64,000 nt of DNA. It comes from Hormiphora californensis. Lineage: Eukaryota; Ctenophora; Tentaculata; Cydippida; Pleurobrachiidae. Where the stretch lies: NCBI GenBank assembly GCA_020137815.1, contig CM035361.1:3386845-3450844 (forward strand), written 5' to 3'. Numbering within the stretch: the first letter of the stretch is position 1; each line of letters opens with the position of its first letter. Below the pieces are notes generated by a model, which worked only from the letters and a program-made list of their open reading frames with translations, had not been told where the DNA came from and ran no database searches. A program made the position numbers and the translations under genes. Below, one piece after another: positions 33,472-44,994 of this stretch.

Positions 33472-36400
33472 ATGAGAGGATCTTACAGTAGCTATTCCTC
33501 TTCCACTTCCAGTGCTAGGTACGATACTAAACGACAAGAGGGAGAGATGAGGGAATAGCGAGAAAGAGAAATTGACAGATAGAGAGATATCTGGTTGAGA
33601 GAAAGATGGATAGATGGAAAGAGAACGATAGAGAGATAGAAATGTTGAGAGAGAAAGATAGTGAGAATACAAGAAAAGGTTGTAGAAGAGAGAAGAATGA
33701 CATGGCAAACACCCAAGGTATGAGAAGAGAAAGACATGTGAGAGAGGGGAAGCTCTTCAAAGTGTTGCTAAACACACACTCAACCTACGTATTCTCTCTG
33801 TTTATTGGCACTTTTGTCCAGAGCTTTTCTTTGACAGTACCTAGGTTGAGTAGTGAGATATGTTCCAACGCAACAAGAGTTCATCTTTACGATCTAAGTA
33901 ATTCAGATATAACAGCGAACCGAGTATTTTTATAATGTTAATTTCATCTTTCTTTTTCGGTTCCATTAAATCTGTTGGACATTGACTATAATTGGTAACC
34001 ACTATTGACTTTGTTTTTCTCGTTGCAGGGACACACCGCTACGAAGGACAAGCCTTACTCAATACAGCGGGTAAGCGATGCATTTACAGACGGTAATCAA
34101 ACAAGAGTTACTGGTTTCAAGAAAATACCTTAACAATAAAGAGTTCGTACCGATCGTTTCCTTGTCGTGCCTCGGTATACATTCTCCACGGGCCGTATTG
34201 CCAGGAAATCTGCAGCATTGTGACAAGTGTAGTACGCATTGATCATCACCGGTCTTGAGAGCAGTTTCTCTAGGGTTATCTCAGAACCTCCCTCTTTCCC
34301 CGCCCTGGCCGCCGTGGAGTTGCCAGTTTTGCCTTTCTTGCTTTTGCCAGTTTTCTTTTTCGGTTTAGCCTGTACAAGAAAAACAAGGGTGTGTTACAGG
34401 TCTTAGGCTGGATGAAACTTAGAGAAGCAACAGAGAAATATCAAAATAGAACATACCATTCAATGCCATACTGTTCCAAATAGCAATAAGTCTGAGCTGT
34501 AGAAACTGCCACTTTTGCCAACTAAATCGTTTTGACGTGCTCCTTCATAAATTCTTCTCCTCAGACCTGTGTAAAAAGTGGGTAATATGTCGCAGAAGGG
34601 CCGGGTTTTTTATAAGAGGGAGAGGAGCAGCATGTACCTTTAAACTAATTTCCCTCTCTGTATGCCGCGTGTACGCTGCGTGGCGTGATGTTGTTTCAGT
34701 ACACATCATTTGCCGCTCGGTTTTGCACAGTCGTATTATTATAATATCTAGAACTTTTTGTACGCGTGATGTCACAGCAAGCCTGGTCGAGCTCTCTCTA
34801 TTTATCATTTCTCTCTCTTTCCCTCTCTATCACTCTATTTCTCTCTTGGTATCTCTATCTCTCTATCTATCTCTATCTCCCTATCTCTCTCTGCACTGGA
34901 AGCTTTACAACATCCAACTCACTCTATTTCTTTTTTTCTGTACAAATATACCACCTTTCATCTCTCTGCCACACACGCGACGTGAAAGCCTAATTTGCTT
35001 CGTCTGATTTCCCTCCCCACCAGCAGCTTGCTTTAAACGGTCCACCCTCTTTGTCTAGTTAAACCCACCCCAGCAGCGCCTATAAAAATCAAGTACGCTA
35101 GGAATACTCCAGAATCCTATAGAGCTCACCAGCTTTCTCTGTACTCAGGGGGTTATAATTGTACTTTGACACTTGAGCTTTCAACGCCATTTTGCGTGCA
35201 GCTGTACCACGTGCTTCCTACTGGGACTCTCATTGGGAAATACTGTGACCACGTGGCATAATGCTTAATTGGTTAAAGTTGTGTGCTCTCTCTCTCTCAC
35301 TCTCTTTCTCTATATCCCTCTCCCTCTCTCACTATATCTCTCTCCCTCTCTCTACATCACTCTCTCCCTCACTACACACACGCAGCGTTTTAGAGTAATG
35401 TGTGGCGGATAAAGTGCTTCAACCCCCCTTTTTGTGTATTTGATCATGTCCTTTTTCAGTAACTTCTCCCGGCTTCGCTACGGGTAATATTCTAAAATTA
35501 GGTCCATTTTAATTCTGTACTTGAATTCCGTACATAGTTTCAGAATCAATTTTCTGACATTTCAGAGGCATCCTTCTAACACTGAAGGACATTATTTTAG
35601 ACTTTAGAAATAGCACTGTCTTTGTTAATAATGGAATGCTAGGAATCTTAAACATTCCTATAGTTCACCTAAACTATCCTATATATATGAAACCTTACAA
35701 CACAGCAAGTTAAAAACAGGCTTACCACTCAGTCTCTCTCTCACTGCTTTATACAATGTATCCTCCACCCAGGACGGGAAACAGTTCGAGCTATAAAAGC
35801 AGCTACACACCCAGCTATCAGACACCCACATCCTCCTATGGTAGTGGATCATATGGTACAGGAAGCAGTTACTCCAGCGGGCGAGGTAAGTTACCATGGT
35901 TACCAGCAGTAGTTACTATGGTTACCACCATCTGTTACCATGGTTACCACGAGCTGTTATCATGGTTACCACCATCTGTTATCATGGTTGAGTTGTTATC
36001 TTGTAGAACTTGTTCTCAAAGTTCCATTGCTAGAAGGGGCAATAGTCATGATTAGCCTTGTCTTTTGATTAGTTAAAACAGTACTTTGTATCGTAGTGAA
36101 TCCATTAGTTTCAGTTACATTTTGTATAGAGATTACAAAGTTAAGAGGAAGACTACCCCCGGTATCATGTCGAACATTGCAACGGGAGTAGTCTTCCTCT
36201 TAACTTTCTAATCTCTATAGATCGTCGTGATATCCTTCATGATTACAAGACATAGTGTGCGAGAGGAATTATCAAGTGTCAACCCTTGTCTTTTTTCAGG
36301 CACAGGATCTTCCTATTCCAGCTCAACATATACCCCTTACAGCAGCTAGTAAGTGTACCTAATCTCGTTGTTTTGTTACCGTCTTGTTTTACTTTTGAAC

Positions 36401-37763
36401 AAGCTTTTGAGTTCTGGTTGGACGTACTCTGCAGAATTTTTTTTTAATTAAAAAAAACAGCAGTGAGCATACTTTCCAAATACAGTCCGACACCGATTTA
36501 ACGGCATGCTCTCCGAGCATTGCTCGGGGAGTACTTAAGGGTTTTCCCCGGTAAATCGAGATCCGACTGTAACAATCCTTATGATTGATATCGAGGCGTA
36601 ACCAGAAATAACAATATTAGTGGTATGCGGACTCTAGTGCTACACTCTAAGTCTACAGAGGACTCTATATCTAAATTTAGATTTAGATAAAGAGTCCAAA
36701 TAATTCTAAACTCTTGGAGGACTCTTTATCTAAGAAGTCTACACAGGGCGGACTCTTTATCTAAAAAGTCTAAACAAAGTGGACTCTATATCTACATAAA
36801 TCTAAATTAGATATAGAGTCCGCCTTTCGCCGCGAACTCGAGATTTCGGCCGTTAGGCCGGAAACGAGAGTTTGCTCTACCCCTATACTAATTTAGAAGT
36901 GTTAGGGCCGTTATTTGGGTTCGAGGTTAGGGTTAGGGTTAGGGTTAGTGTTAGGGTTAGGTTTTGGGTTGGGTTAGGATTTTAGACAAAGAGTCCGGGT
37001 TGGAGGATTTGGCGCCAAAATGTACTAGAGGACTCTATATCTAAAAATTTTACACAGGGCGGACTCTTTATCTAAAAAGTCTACACAGGGAGGACTCTTT
37101 ATCTAAACTTTTTTCAAAATCTAACTGTAGATAAAGAGTCCGTTTTTAGATATAGAGTCCGCCTTGGATTTAGATAAAAGGTCCGTTAGCACTAGAGTCC
37201 GCCCACCCAATATTAGTACATCGGGCGTTCACATTTTTACTTCACCCTACGTTTGTAGGTTGCTGACTTTACTTCTTTGTAATAGTTAGTAGCATATTAT
37301 AACACTTCCAAACAATATCATGCCAAATCACAGCCGCGTTAGTTAATAAAATGACACTACACAATTATTTTGTATGTAGGTGTGCCCATTGGCAAACAGT
37401 CACAAAACGCTTGTTTCTATTAATTTCAGTTCACAATAAATTATATCTCAGCAATTTTGTAAACCTCCAGAACTTCCGTTACTAACTTGAGTACAAAAAA
37501 CTTTGTTTCGGAAATATAAATTTCTGGGTGAAACTACTATCTCCTTCGCTCCAAATAATGCATGACACAGTCACACACACATGTATCAGACAGATTATTC
37601 GTTCCACATAGTACCAGACAAGACATGACTCTTCCTCTTTGAGGCTGTCCTCACGATGATCTTGATGATGCAGTTAGACATCCCGGACATGCCGCTTTCT
37701 CTTTATGGCAGAAACCCACCAAAGTGCTTCTCTTACTAAGAAAGAGAGAGAAGGGAGAGCGAG

Positions 37764-37836
<73 letters not shown>

Positions 37837-40800
37837 GAGCGAGCGAGAGAGAAAGAGAGAGGCACATAATAAATATTTTCCCACGAATCAAATTAAGTCA
37901 TTCGATGCGGTCATACCACATACCAGAGCTTTCCAGGCTTTAATTAAAGTCAATTTCGAGTTTAAATTGGGACACTCTTTATGTTTTGCAGAAACCAACG
38001 TACACTACGTGTTTCCAATTGAACTTGATGAAAAAAGGTTTTTAGCGGTTTTTCGGTGTTCATTATAAGTCGTAACAGAATCCCCAGAATAAAGTGATAA
38101 TAATTACTGGCGGCTGCAGGCTATTTTATGAGACATAAACTGGCCAGTTTATCAGTCATAAATTACGTTAACAATTAAAACCTGGTTTAGGCTTGGGGGC
38201 ACAGCATGTGTAGGTGAGAGAGAGGGCAATAGAGAGAGAGAGAAAGAACGTAGTGCGGCAGCAATAATAAAATTCCCATCTATAATTTTGCCGGAAGGAG
38301 AGAACTAAACTACCCCACAGAAATATAATTAACAAACACACTCATTTTCAGTTCCAGTTCTTCATCAGGCGGATCAGGGAACGGATCAAGATACAGCTCA
38401 ACCTCATACACGCCACGATCTAGTAAGTTATGTACAACTTCATACACGCCACGATCTAGTAAGTTATGTACAACCTCATACACGCCACGATCTAGTAAGG
38501 TACTTACAACTCTCTATCCTTCTCATGTAATTGTAGACTTATATCTAAGTAGGGTATCTATGAGACAGCCCCGTGTTTACCCTTGCGTTGCGACTGAGAG
38601 ATGAGGGTAATCAAACAAATAAAGGTCCCCCCAAACTACTATGTCCCTTGCTGCGCGCGACCGGATTTTAGACGGCCATAGCTCCACCCCCTGATAAAAT
38701 AGAGACTTGAAATTTTTTTTGTAGGGAGATCATATCGAGTTCTTCGTACAAAACAAATTTCAAGTCTTTATCTCATCAGGGAGTGGAGTTATGACCGTGG
38801 GAAATTTTACAAAATCCGAGTGAGGGACATAGTAGTTTGGGGTGTACTTTAGGACAACCTAGATGTACTCCATAATATTCCCACTCCTTGCCTTGATTGA
38901 CCCTGTCAGCTGTCACCCAAAAAGAATTTGAACACCCCCACCCTCCCCACAGACTATGATACAGGACGGAGCACCAGCAGCTATCTGAGCTCCCAGCCAA
39001 CACCGAGTTCTAGAAACTCCAGCATCACCGACTACACACCTCGCAACTCAAGACGCACCGGATCGGTATGTACTTCTTGCACTCTTGGCCTAAAGTCAGA
39101 TTTTATGAAGTTGTCACCCCAAAATGCACGTGGGTGAAAACTTCAAAAAATCCAACTTTACGCTGCAGTCCCAGCTGTATTAGGAGAGCCGTCAAAAACG
39201 TGCACACGGAAGGACTGCAGCACATGCCAAATTGCACTCTCTTGATCTGAATCAAGAACCCCCTAGATTCAGCCTCACTTTTGATTCAGCTTCCATTTCT
39301 CGATCTGGTAGATTTCTTGGTATGAAAGGTGTTACTTATTAGTAGCAGACAGTAAAAGTAGACATTCCCCTTTGACAGAAAATATATCAGACCTACTAGA
39401 ACTTTCTTCCCTAGAATATCTATCGGCCGACTCTCTGTTCTCACTGTTCTCTCTCAACTTTTGTCTATCCTTTGACGAAAACTTGAACTCATAAGATGCT
39501 ATTTTCTGAAGTCCTTGCAACTTTAATAAAAGTTGATAGAAAATAATAGGAATGGGTTGGGAGGGATAAAAATACAAACTCCATTTTCTATAGAAACTCA
39601 ACAAATACTCCAGACACACTCGAGCTCTACAGACATTGTGCAGACAGACCCTGTCATTAACTATTTTCTCTCTCTAGTCTCTACGGACATATTATATGTC
39701 TTCCTACTTTTGGCAAAGAATATAAAAAAGTATTATCTCTTATTACTGTCAGACCCCGATTTACCGAGATGCTCGGCCGGGGAAATGGTTTTACCTCTTA
39801 TTATACCTCTAGAAGTCTACCAGATCGAAATCCCTGCAGCTCCTGCATGTACAACTACTTTTTGGGTTAAAAAACAAATCATCCCTCGACTTCAATCCGA
39901 AGCATTGTAACGGTGTAATTTTCACTCCCCTTTCATATTTCGTTATCATTCACACATGGATCACGGGGTAGATCTTAACTACGTTGCAGTCCCCAGGGGC
40001 TTCTAGCACAGATCACGTCTCTAACGTGTGAGATCAACATCAGATCACGTCTCACGCGTGAGGGCCGTGCACACACGTATCCACACACACATTTGCAGAT
40101 CAGTGACGATCAGTCCTACGGGGGTCTCCCGCCCCTTCCCTCACGCACACGACGCCTGGTATGTGATCACGAGTGAAACACGGGTGTTTTTTATGTCAGT
40201 TTTTCTAAATGTACTTCCATCCTTTTGGAGATTTCACTCAAACAGTGTGTGATAAATGTGTTTGAGCGGGTATGTGTGTGGATGTACGTTATCGGAACCA
40301 ATTCTATCTGTCTAAATCTTCCTTTAGGACATTTCTTACCCTCTTTCTGTGAACTTCTGTGTGAATGCTTGAAAACTTTCTGAGAAAACGTCTGTAGTAA
40401 ACTTATAATCCGTGAGATTGCAAGTGCCCCCATATTTCCACTATCGTGAGATTGTCCCCTCTCCAGAATCCAGGAAACCGATCTACCCTTGCTGCACCCC
40501 CAGCTGCAGGAGGTGGTCTCAGGAAAAGTAGCAGTTACTCTGGTCTCCACTGGGTATGTGTGATCCGTCCCTCACAGGGATCGTCTCACTTCTTTTTCTT
40601 CTCTGAAAACTGCTCTTCATCATGACTTCACCTCTTCATGGTCTACTTTCTATATCTTTTTTTTATTTGAACCGGTACCACGGCAAAAAAAACTTCGCCA
40701 AAAAACTTTCTATCTCGCTACTTCTGAAACAAAAGCTTGAACACGGGATACACATTGTGTCATCAGAATTTACATGAAAATAAGTCATACACACGCAATT

Positions 40801-42207
40801 TTTGTGAGACTATTTTTAACTGTAAAGTTGTTCTCTCTGTATCTCTCACACACACACACACACATTCTCTCTTTCTCTGTCTCTCTCTCTATCTCCTAGT
40901 TTTCTCGCTCACTATTATCAGGCTTCAACTGATGAATATTCTTTCGTACACATTCCTCCGGTGGAAAATTCCCCCTAATTACCATAGAATATGTGACGCA
41001 GGGAGGGAGAAAGATAGAAAGATAGAGATATAGAAAGAGAGAAATAGAAAGGATAGAACTGGAGAATTAGAGATGGAATTGAAAGTAGAAAATAAAAAGC
41101 CAGCCAGCAAATAGTAAAACTAAATAATAAGTGCGAGAGAGAGTGTGTGATTGAGAGATTAGTATCACCTCCACCGTCCACAGTCGCCTTCACACTTCAT
41201 CGCACTTGTTGCTGTGAGAAACTTTTCAATAATGAACGATAATTCATTCTATTTTGAGATACATTTCAGAATTGTTGCAATGTGCTAATGAAAGCTAAAA
41301 AGCATCAAATTCCCAGCACTTTTTAGAATTAGCACGTAACATACAGGACCCTCAATCAGCCTCAGCACTGCCCCTAGAGCAATGAACAAACTCATATTTA
41401 GCACAGAAAATTATAGTAGCCAATAATTCACAGCAATCAATGAATCCCAAATGCCACAAACCTAAAGTGCATCCTTTAGGTGCACTAATTTAAAATAATT
41501 CACATCATCGCTGTATTACCTAGGGTGATGCAGCCTCATTTACCTTTCTCCCCAAACAACAACACTACCCCTCACAGCTACATGATGACTCGAGGAAAAA
41601 GGTCAGCGGAGACTACACCTACAAAAGTCACCGGCGACAAGGCTCCAATTCCTCAGTGACATCTGCAGATCTGATCCTGGAAACAAGCACGGCTACTACT
41701 ACACCTGCTTCTAGTAAGTTCGGTAAACTAATTCTAGCAGTTTTGGGAGCTTGCCAACAAATCCACGTAACAGACTATATAAATATTTTTGAAAACAAGA
41801 AACTCAATTTCGTATTTAACTGTTTATTTACTCGGTACAGACACCAGGCGAGGGTCTGGAAAGCGTGATTTGGAGGGAATACTGGGAAGGGATGACCACC
41901 AACTTGTGCTTAAGATTATTGAGGAAAACAAGGAACTGATATCTTCATCAACCACATCTTCCCTGACAGCACAGGTACTAATTCAAGTTGTGATTGTCTG
42001 TCAATTTATGGATGATCATCCCTAGCTAATTGAGCTCAAAACATCCTATGCTAATCAACCCAAGGACTAAAATGCCTTCGATCGAACTATAATAACCGTA
42101 CACCTAATCTTTAGGAACGAAAACTGGTGGAAAAGATAAGGGATGCATCGATAAGAGGCAAGACACTGGAGCCCCTTGATGCCCTGAGGATCATAGAATC
42201 ATACTAG
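33472..42207 (+). CDS. Ser/Tyr/Thr-rich protein of unknown function, 10 exons
   Basis: Exons: 33472-33518, 34029-34070, 35773-35885, 36300-36348, 38352-38422, 38953-39065, 40467-40553, 41578-41713, 41841-41974, 42115-42207. Phases agree throughout, giving 294 residues from ATG to TAG. The N-terminal two thirds is low complexity: MRGSYSSYSSSTSSAR, then repeated SSY, SYTP and TPRS motifs, likely disordered. The last 75 residues are different and probably helical (DHQLVLKIIEENKEL, ERKLVEKIRDASI, LDALRIIESY). No catalytic motif, signal peptide or membrane helix. Tyr- and Ser-rich tracts with basic Arg resemble low-complexity filament-associated or phase-separating proteins, but no family was recognised. 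The donor of exon 5 is tandemly repeated in frame. A SMKR1-like gene lies antisense in intron 2. An AATAAA signal is at 42767. Confidence 0.8.
34130..34369 (-). CDS. SMKR1: Small lysine-rich protein 1-like, last exon
   Basis: The minus-strand exon starts after TTGTACAG and encodes 79 residues to TAA. A Lys-rich start (AKPKKKTGKSKKGKTG) is followed by MINAYYTCHNAADFLAIR, which matches the LNxYYxxHNxADxL core I know from vertebrate SMKR1. That short core is diagnostic; the molecular role of the family is poorly known. The coding start is in an upstream exon that I could not fix: candidate exons at 35130-35190 and 34457-34496 do not join in the right phase. It sits entirely in intron 2 of the Ser-rich gene on the other strand. 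Confidence 0.72.
   Translation of the reverse strand, partial: AKPKKKTGKSKKGKTGNSTAARAGKEGGSEITLEKLLSRPVMINAYYTCHNAADFLAIRPVENVYRGTTRKRSVRTLYC
34457..35190 (-). other. Possible upstream exons near the SMKR1-like gene
   Basis: On the minus strand, ATG at 35190 opens 20 codons (MALKAQVSKYNYNPLSTEKA) ending at a GTGAGC donor (exon 35190-35130). A 40-nt block 34496-34457, between TTTCTACAG and GTATGTTC, continues it in frame (AQTYCYLEQYGIE). Joining this to the exon at 34369 gives a different frame from the SMKR1 core, so either an exon is missing or this belongs to another transcript. Confidence 0.3.
35886..35992 (+). repeat. About 22-bp tandem repeat just after a donor
   Basis: Directly following the exon 3 donor of the Ser-rich gene, GTTACCATGGTTACCACCAT recurs about five times. 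The repeat begins within the donor-proximal intron but includes no exon sequence. Confidence 0.65.
36125..36219. repeat. 95-bp hairpin, TATAGAGATTA family
   Basis: Two 32-nt arms with one mismatch start TATAGAGATTA and end AGGAAGACTAC. The outer end matches the hairpin at 6773-6818. Intron 3 of the Ser-rich gene. Confidence 0.75.
36483..36569. mobile_element. Short MITE, pogo/Tc1-mariner-like
   Basis: An 87-bp member of the CAGTCGGACCCCGATTTA family with diverged ends (CAGTCCGACACCGATTTA) and flanking TA. Confidence 0.7.
36622..37207. mobile_element. 586-bp element with GCGGACTCTAGTGCTA ends
   Basis: Inverted ends contain GCGGACTCTAGTGCTA; the flanks share CAATATTAGT (36612-36621 and 37208-37217). 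The interior repeats GGACTCTTTATCTAAAAAGT blocks and includes an interstitial (TTAGGG)n stretch (about 36922-36975). No ORF. Confidence 0.75.
37741..37860. repeat. (AG)n microsatellite
   Basis: Long imperfect GA run in intron 4 of the Ser-rich gene. Confidence 0.9.
38387..38500 (+). repeat. 36-bp, three-copy array of the Ser-rich exon 5 donor
   Basis: The unit TCATACACGCCACGATCTA plus GTAAGTTATGTACAAC occurs three times, giving donors after 38422, 38458 and 38494. The unit is 36 nt and has no stop in the coding frame, so use of the second or third donor adds 12 or 24 residues without a frameshift. The first two donors are GTAAGT, the third GTAAGG. Confidence 0.88.
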
Positions 42208-43284
42208 CACCCCCCCTTCTGTTGCCTTGTTCAACCCTCTCTCTCCCCCCACGAGTGAGATATAAAGGAGGGTTAGAACAGCCCTTCTGTGTGAGTGCTA
42301 TTGGTCAAGTACAGAATATCATGTGCTCTAATGTACAGTGTGTATCATCATCATCATCATCATCGTGATTAAAACAGACAGTGAACACACCTGGAGTCAG
42401 TTGAAAGACATTTTAAGATAAAGTGAAAAATGGAGAAGGTGATGTATATCAAGAACGATTGGAGATGTATATATCAAGATAGATTGGAGATGGTGATGTA
42501 TATCAGGAAAGAAAGCCTATACTAATGATCTGTAACAAGAAAGTAAGCCTATACTGGTGATCTGTATCAGTAAAGAAAGCCTGGAGAAACAAAATGTTGT
42601 GTGTGACGGATCAAGGTGTATTGTATAGAGAGGACTGCCACTCAAGACTTTTAATGGAGTTGAACTGTTATAGTGTGGCGATGAAGTGTGATACTAAAAT
42701 TTAGAGATAGTATTAAGTTTGTACAAGTTGTTTTATCATAAATTAAATACTTTTCTAATCCGTTTTAATAAACAAATTTAGAAATTGGAGTTTATTTATC
42801 CGGTTATTTACTGAGTTTTTAAAATGCCCAAAATCGTGTTTTATTATATTTCAATTCGACATGATGGAGACATGATTGTACATGGCTTGGGGAGGGCGAA
42901 GGCTTGCGATTGACACTAAACTCAATGGCATTTACAATTACTGGCGGAGGGAAAAAAGGACATGCAAAGTGTAAGTGAGTGAAACTGTTGAGCGGGCCGA
43001 GTCAATGCCCCCTATTGCTGCTCGCGAACAACTCGTCCACCAGTTCATAATACCGGGGAGTTTAAACTGCATGATACTGCTTAACAATGACTTGGTTGAA
43101 TGACAAACTTGGAGAAGAAACGCGAGAGTTAAATTAGTATAAAATAGGTATAAAAGTAAAATTTTTGTTACATTTCGTACCAAATCATGATTTAGCTGCT
43201 ATTTATCCAAAATCCATGCAAAAAATTATAAACATATAACACACACTTAAAAATTCCCCAGATCCCACACGCTGTTCCTACTTA
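42208..43284. other. 3' region between the Ser-rich and MATH-BTB genes
   Basis: The 3' untranslated region of the Ser-rich gene, with a (CAT)n run near 42345 and AATAAA at 42767-42772. The genes converge; the MATH-BTB 3' end lies to the right. Confidence 0.55.
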
Positions 43285-44994
43285 CTACGCCCCCTCAGTT
43301 GAGATCTCTCCTTTTTCCTCAATAATTTCCTCTTTCTCCCAAAGCTTTCTCTTAACAAGAGAGAAGGGTCTCTCCTCAGAGCAGGGCCATGTAGAGCTTA
43401 CAATCGTAGTCCAATGATTCCTTGCCACTGTGGCCAGTGTCCCATCGTGAGGCAACGGCTCCCTGACGAATTCGGTTTGGTCTTCCTTTTTCCTTTTTTC
43501 ATCAGTCTGCTTACTCTCTTCATCCAGAGCCTTCACAAAATTGCAGCAAACCTCTGCGCTGATGATCGGTTCTAGGGCATCCTTTAACAATGACAACGTT
43601 TCTTCGTCACAAAGGGAGAAGTTGAAGTTTTCCAGCCAGTAATTCAGTAGTGGAATATCGTGCTTAACCATCAAAAGAGTCAGAGTATGCTCCATGAATC
43701 TTTTTACTAAGCCAAAATCGACCACCATAGCGATAGCCAAGTCAAAATGGGATCGATTTTTTGTTTCGGCCATTTGTGAAAATAAGCGAAACTGGAACTT
43801 AGGATTTTTTAATGGGATGCACGAAAGAAAGTGTTCCAATAGATTCGGATTTCCATACTTCACAGCTGAGTCTAGTGCTAGAAAACCGTAATTCCAGTAG
43901 GCATCGAAATCCTCGGTTGGTTTCGGGAGATTTTTTATAAAAAACTCTAAGCAGCCTTCCTTTGCCCAGTCACATTTAAACACAGCAACCATTTTTACAA
44001 AATTACTGAAAACTTCGAATTCGGTCGTTTCAGATAACAATTCAAGAGTCCCGGTGTAACAAGCATCCACAAAGATTCGAACAGATTTAGGATCAAAGTC
44101 AGAAACATCATGGTCCAATTCTCCCTCCTCCTCAATAATATTCTTCAGGACAGGAGAGTTTTCAGCTAGAATGTAGGAATTAAGAGGGATTTTGATATTG
44201 TCCTTCAGGCAAAAGCTCGCGTTTCCATGAGTTTCAATAGACAGATACTCTCTCCCAAAGTTGACGCCCTTTCTAACCTCAGCATGGTATGGGAATGGTT
44301 GATCGTGTATCAAAAATGTGACATCTGAATCTTCGTTAGTCTGATTTCCGAAACAAATATATTTTCCCAAATCTCCAAACTTAGTTTCGATAGATGTGGG
44401 TCCTCGCAGGCTTATTACTACCGCTCCACTGGGTAGATTTGACTCAAGTTTTCCTTCTTTGTTGTACTTTTTTACCATAAACTTCATGCCGTTGTCAGTT
44501 TTTTGACCTTCGATTATCCAAGTCGAGTCATTTGCTTGATGTCTGCTGGTTTTCGGTTTATTCGAAAGGAAGTCCTTTGCCAGTCGATGAAAAATCACTT
44601 TGTTCAATTTCGGTTCGAAAACATCGGGTGGTCCATGATAGCTTTCCTCAATTGTAATCTTTGCTTCGATAGTAAACGTTTCCATTGCAGCCAGTTCCTG
44701 CGATGGCATGAAATTGTTCCAACCTCTTCCGGTACGGTGGCTATTTGAGAATTTGAAACTTTCAATCGTCCGTACAGTCCCAGAAGATTGTTCAGTCAGC
44801 GAAAATGTGGTTATACACATCCATTCCTTCGTTGATTGTAATGGATCACAGCGAACAAATACACTCAAGTTACCATCTCTTTTTTCCACAGATATTGCCC
44901 ATACAAAATCCCCGATAATTGTTTTTTCGCAAGTATATAGAGGATCAATAGAAGATTTCACAAACTCGGCAGATATTGTTTTTGTTGTTTCCAT
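43285..44994 (-). CDS. MATH-BTB domain protein, single exon
   Basis: 569 residues in one frame. The N-terminal 25-165 region is MATH-like (FVWAISVEKRDGNLSVFVRC, GWNNFMPSQEL, FTIEAKITI). Residues about 222-365 form a BTB/POZ domain: DSDVTFLIHDQPFPYHAEV, a loop, then LNSYILAENSPVLKNIIEEE, FVDACYTGTLEL and a C-terminal helical part. MATH-BTB proteins of the SPOP/BATH type are substrate adaptors of CUL3 ubiquitin ligases, MATH binding the substrate and BTB binding CUL3. The BTB has an insertion of about 25 residues between its first strand pair and the LNSYILAENSPV helix. The charged tail (about 500-569) is unassigned. A TCTAG acceptor-like site lies 17 nt before the ATG, so an upstream untranslated exon is possible. 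Function here is inferred from domains only. Confidence 0.85.
   Translation of the reverse strand: METTKTISAEFVKSSIDPLYTCEKTIIGDFVWAISVEKRDGNLSVFVRCDPLQSTKEWMCITTFSLTEQSSGTVRTIESFKFSNSHRTGRGWNNFMPSQELAAMETFTIEAKITIEESYHGPPDVFEPKLNKVIFHRLAKDFLSNKPKTSRHQANDSTWIIEGQKTDNGMKFMVKKYNKEGKLESNLPSGAVVISLRGPTSIETKFGDLGKYICFGNQTNEDSDVTFLIHDQPFPYHAEVRKGVNFGREYLSIETHGNASFCLKDNIKIPLNSYILAENSPVLKNIIEEEGELDHDVSDFDPKSVRIFVDACYTGTLELLSETTEFEVFSNFVKMVAVFKCDWAKEGCLEFFIKNLPKPTEDFDAYWNYGFLALDSAVKYGNPNLLEHFLSCIPLKNPKFQFRLFSQMAETKNRSHFDLAIAMVVDFGLVKRFMEHTLTLLMVKHDIPLLNYWLENFNFSLCDEETLSLLKDALEPIISAEVCCNFVKALDEESKQTDEKRKKEDQTEFVREPLPHDGTLATVARNHWTTIVSSTWPCSEERPFSLVKRKLWEKEEIIEEKGEISTEGA

Noticed and set aside
35756-36055. 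ATG at 35756 as start of the Ser-rich protein
   Set aside because: A CACCCAG acceptor at 35772 joins in phase to two upstream exons that share the same Ser/Tyr composition, so the start is placed at 33472.
36922-36975. Chromosome end or fusion point from TTAGGG repeats
   Set aside because: Only a few imperfect units, inside a defined inverted-repeat element with matching flanks.
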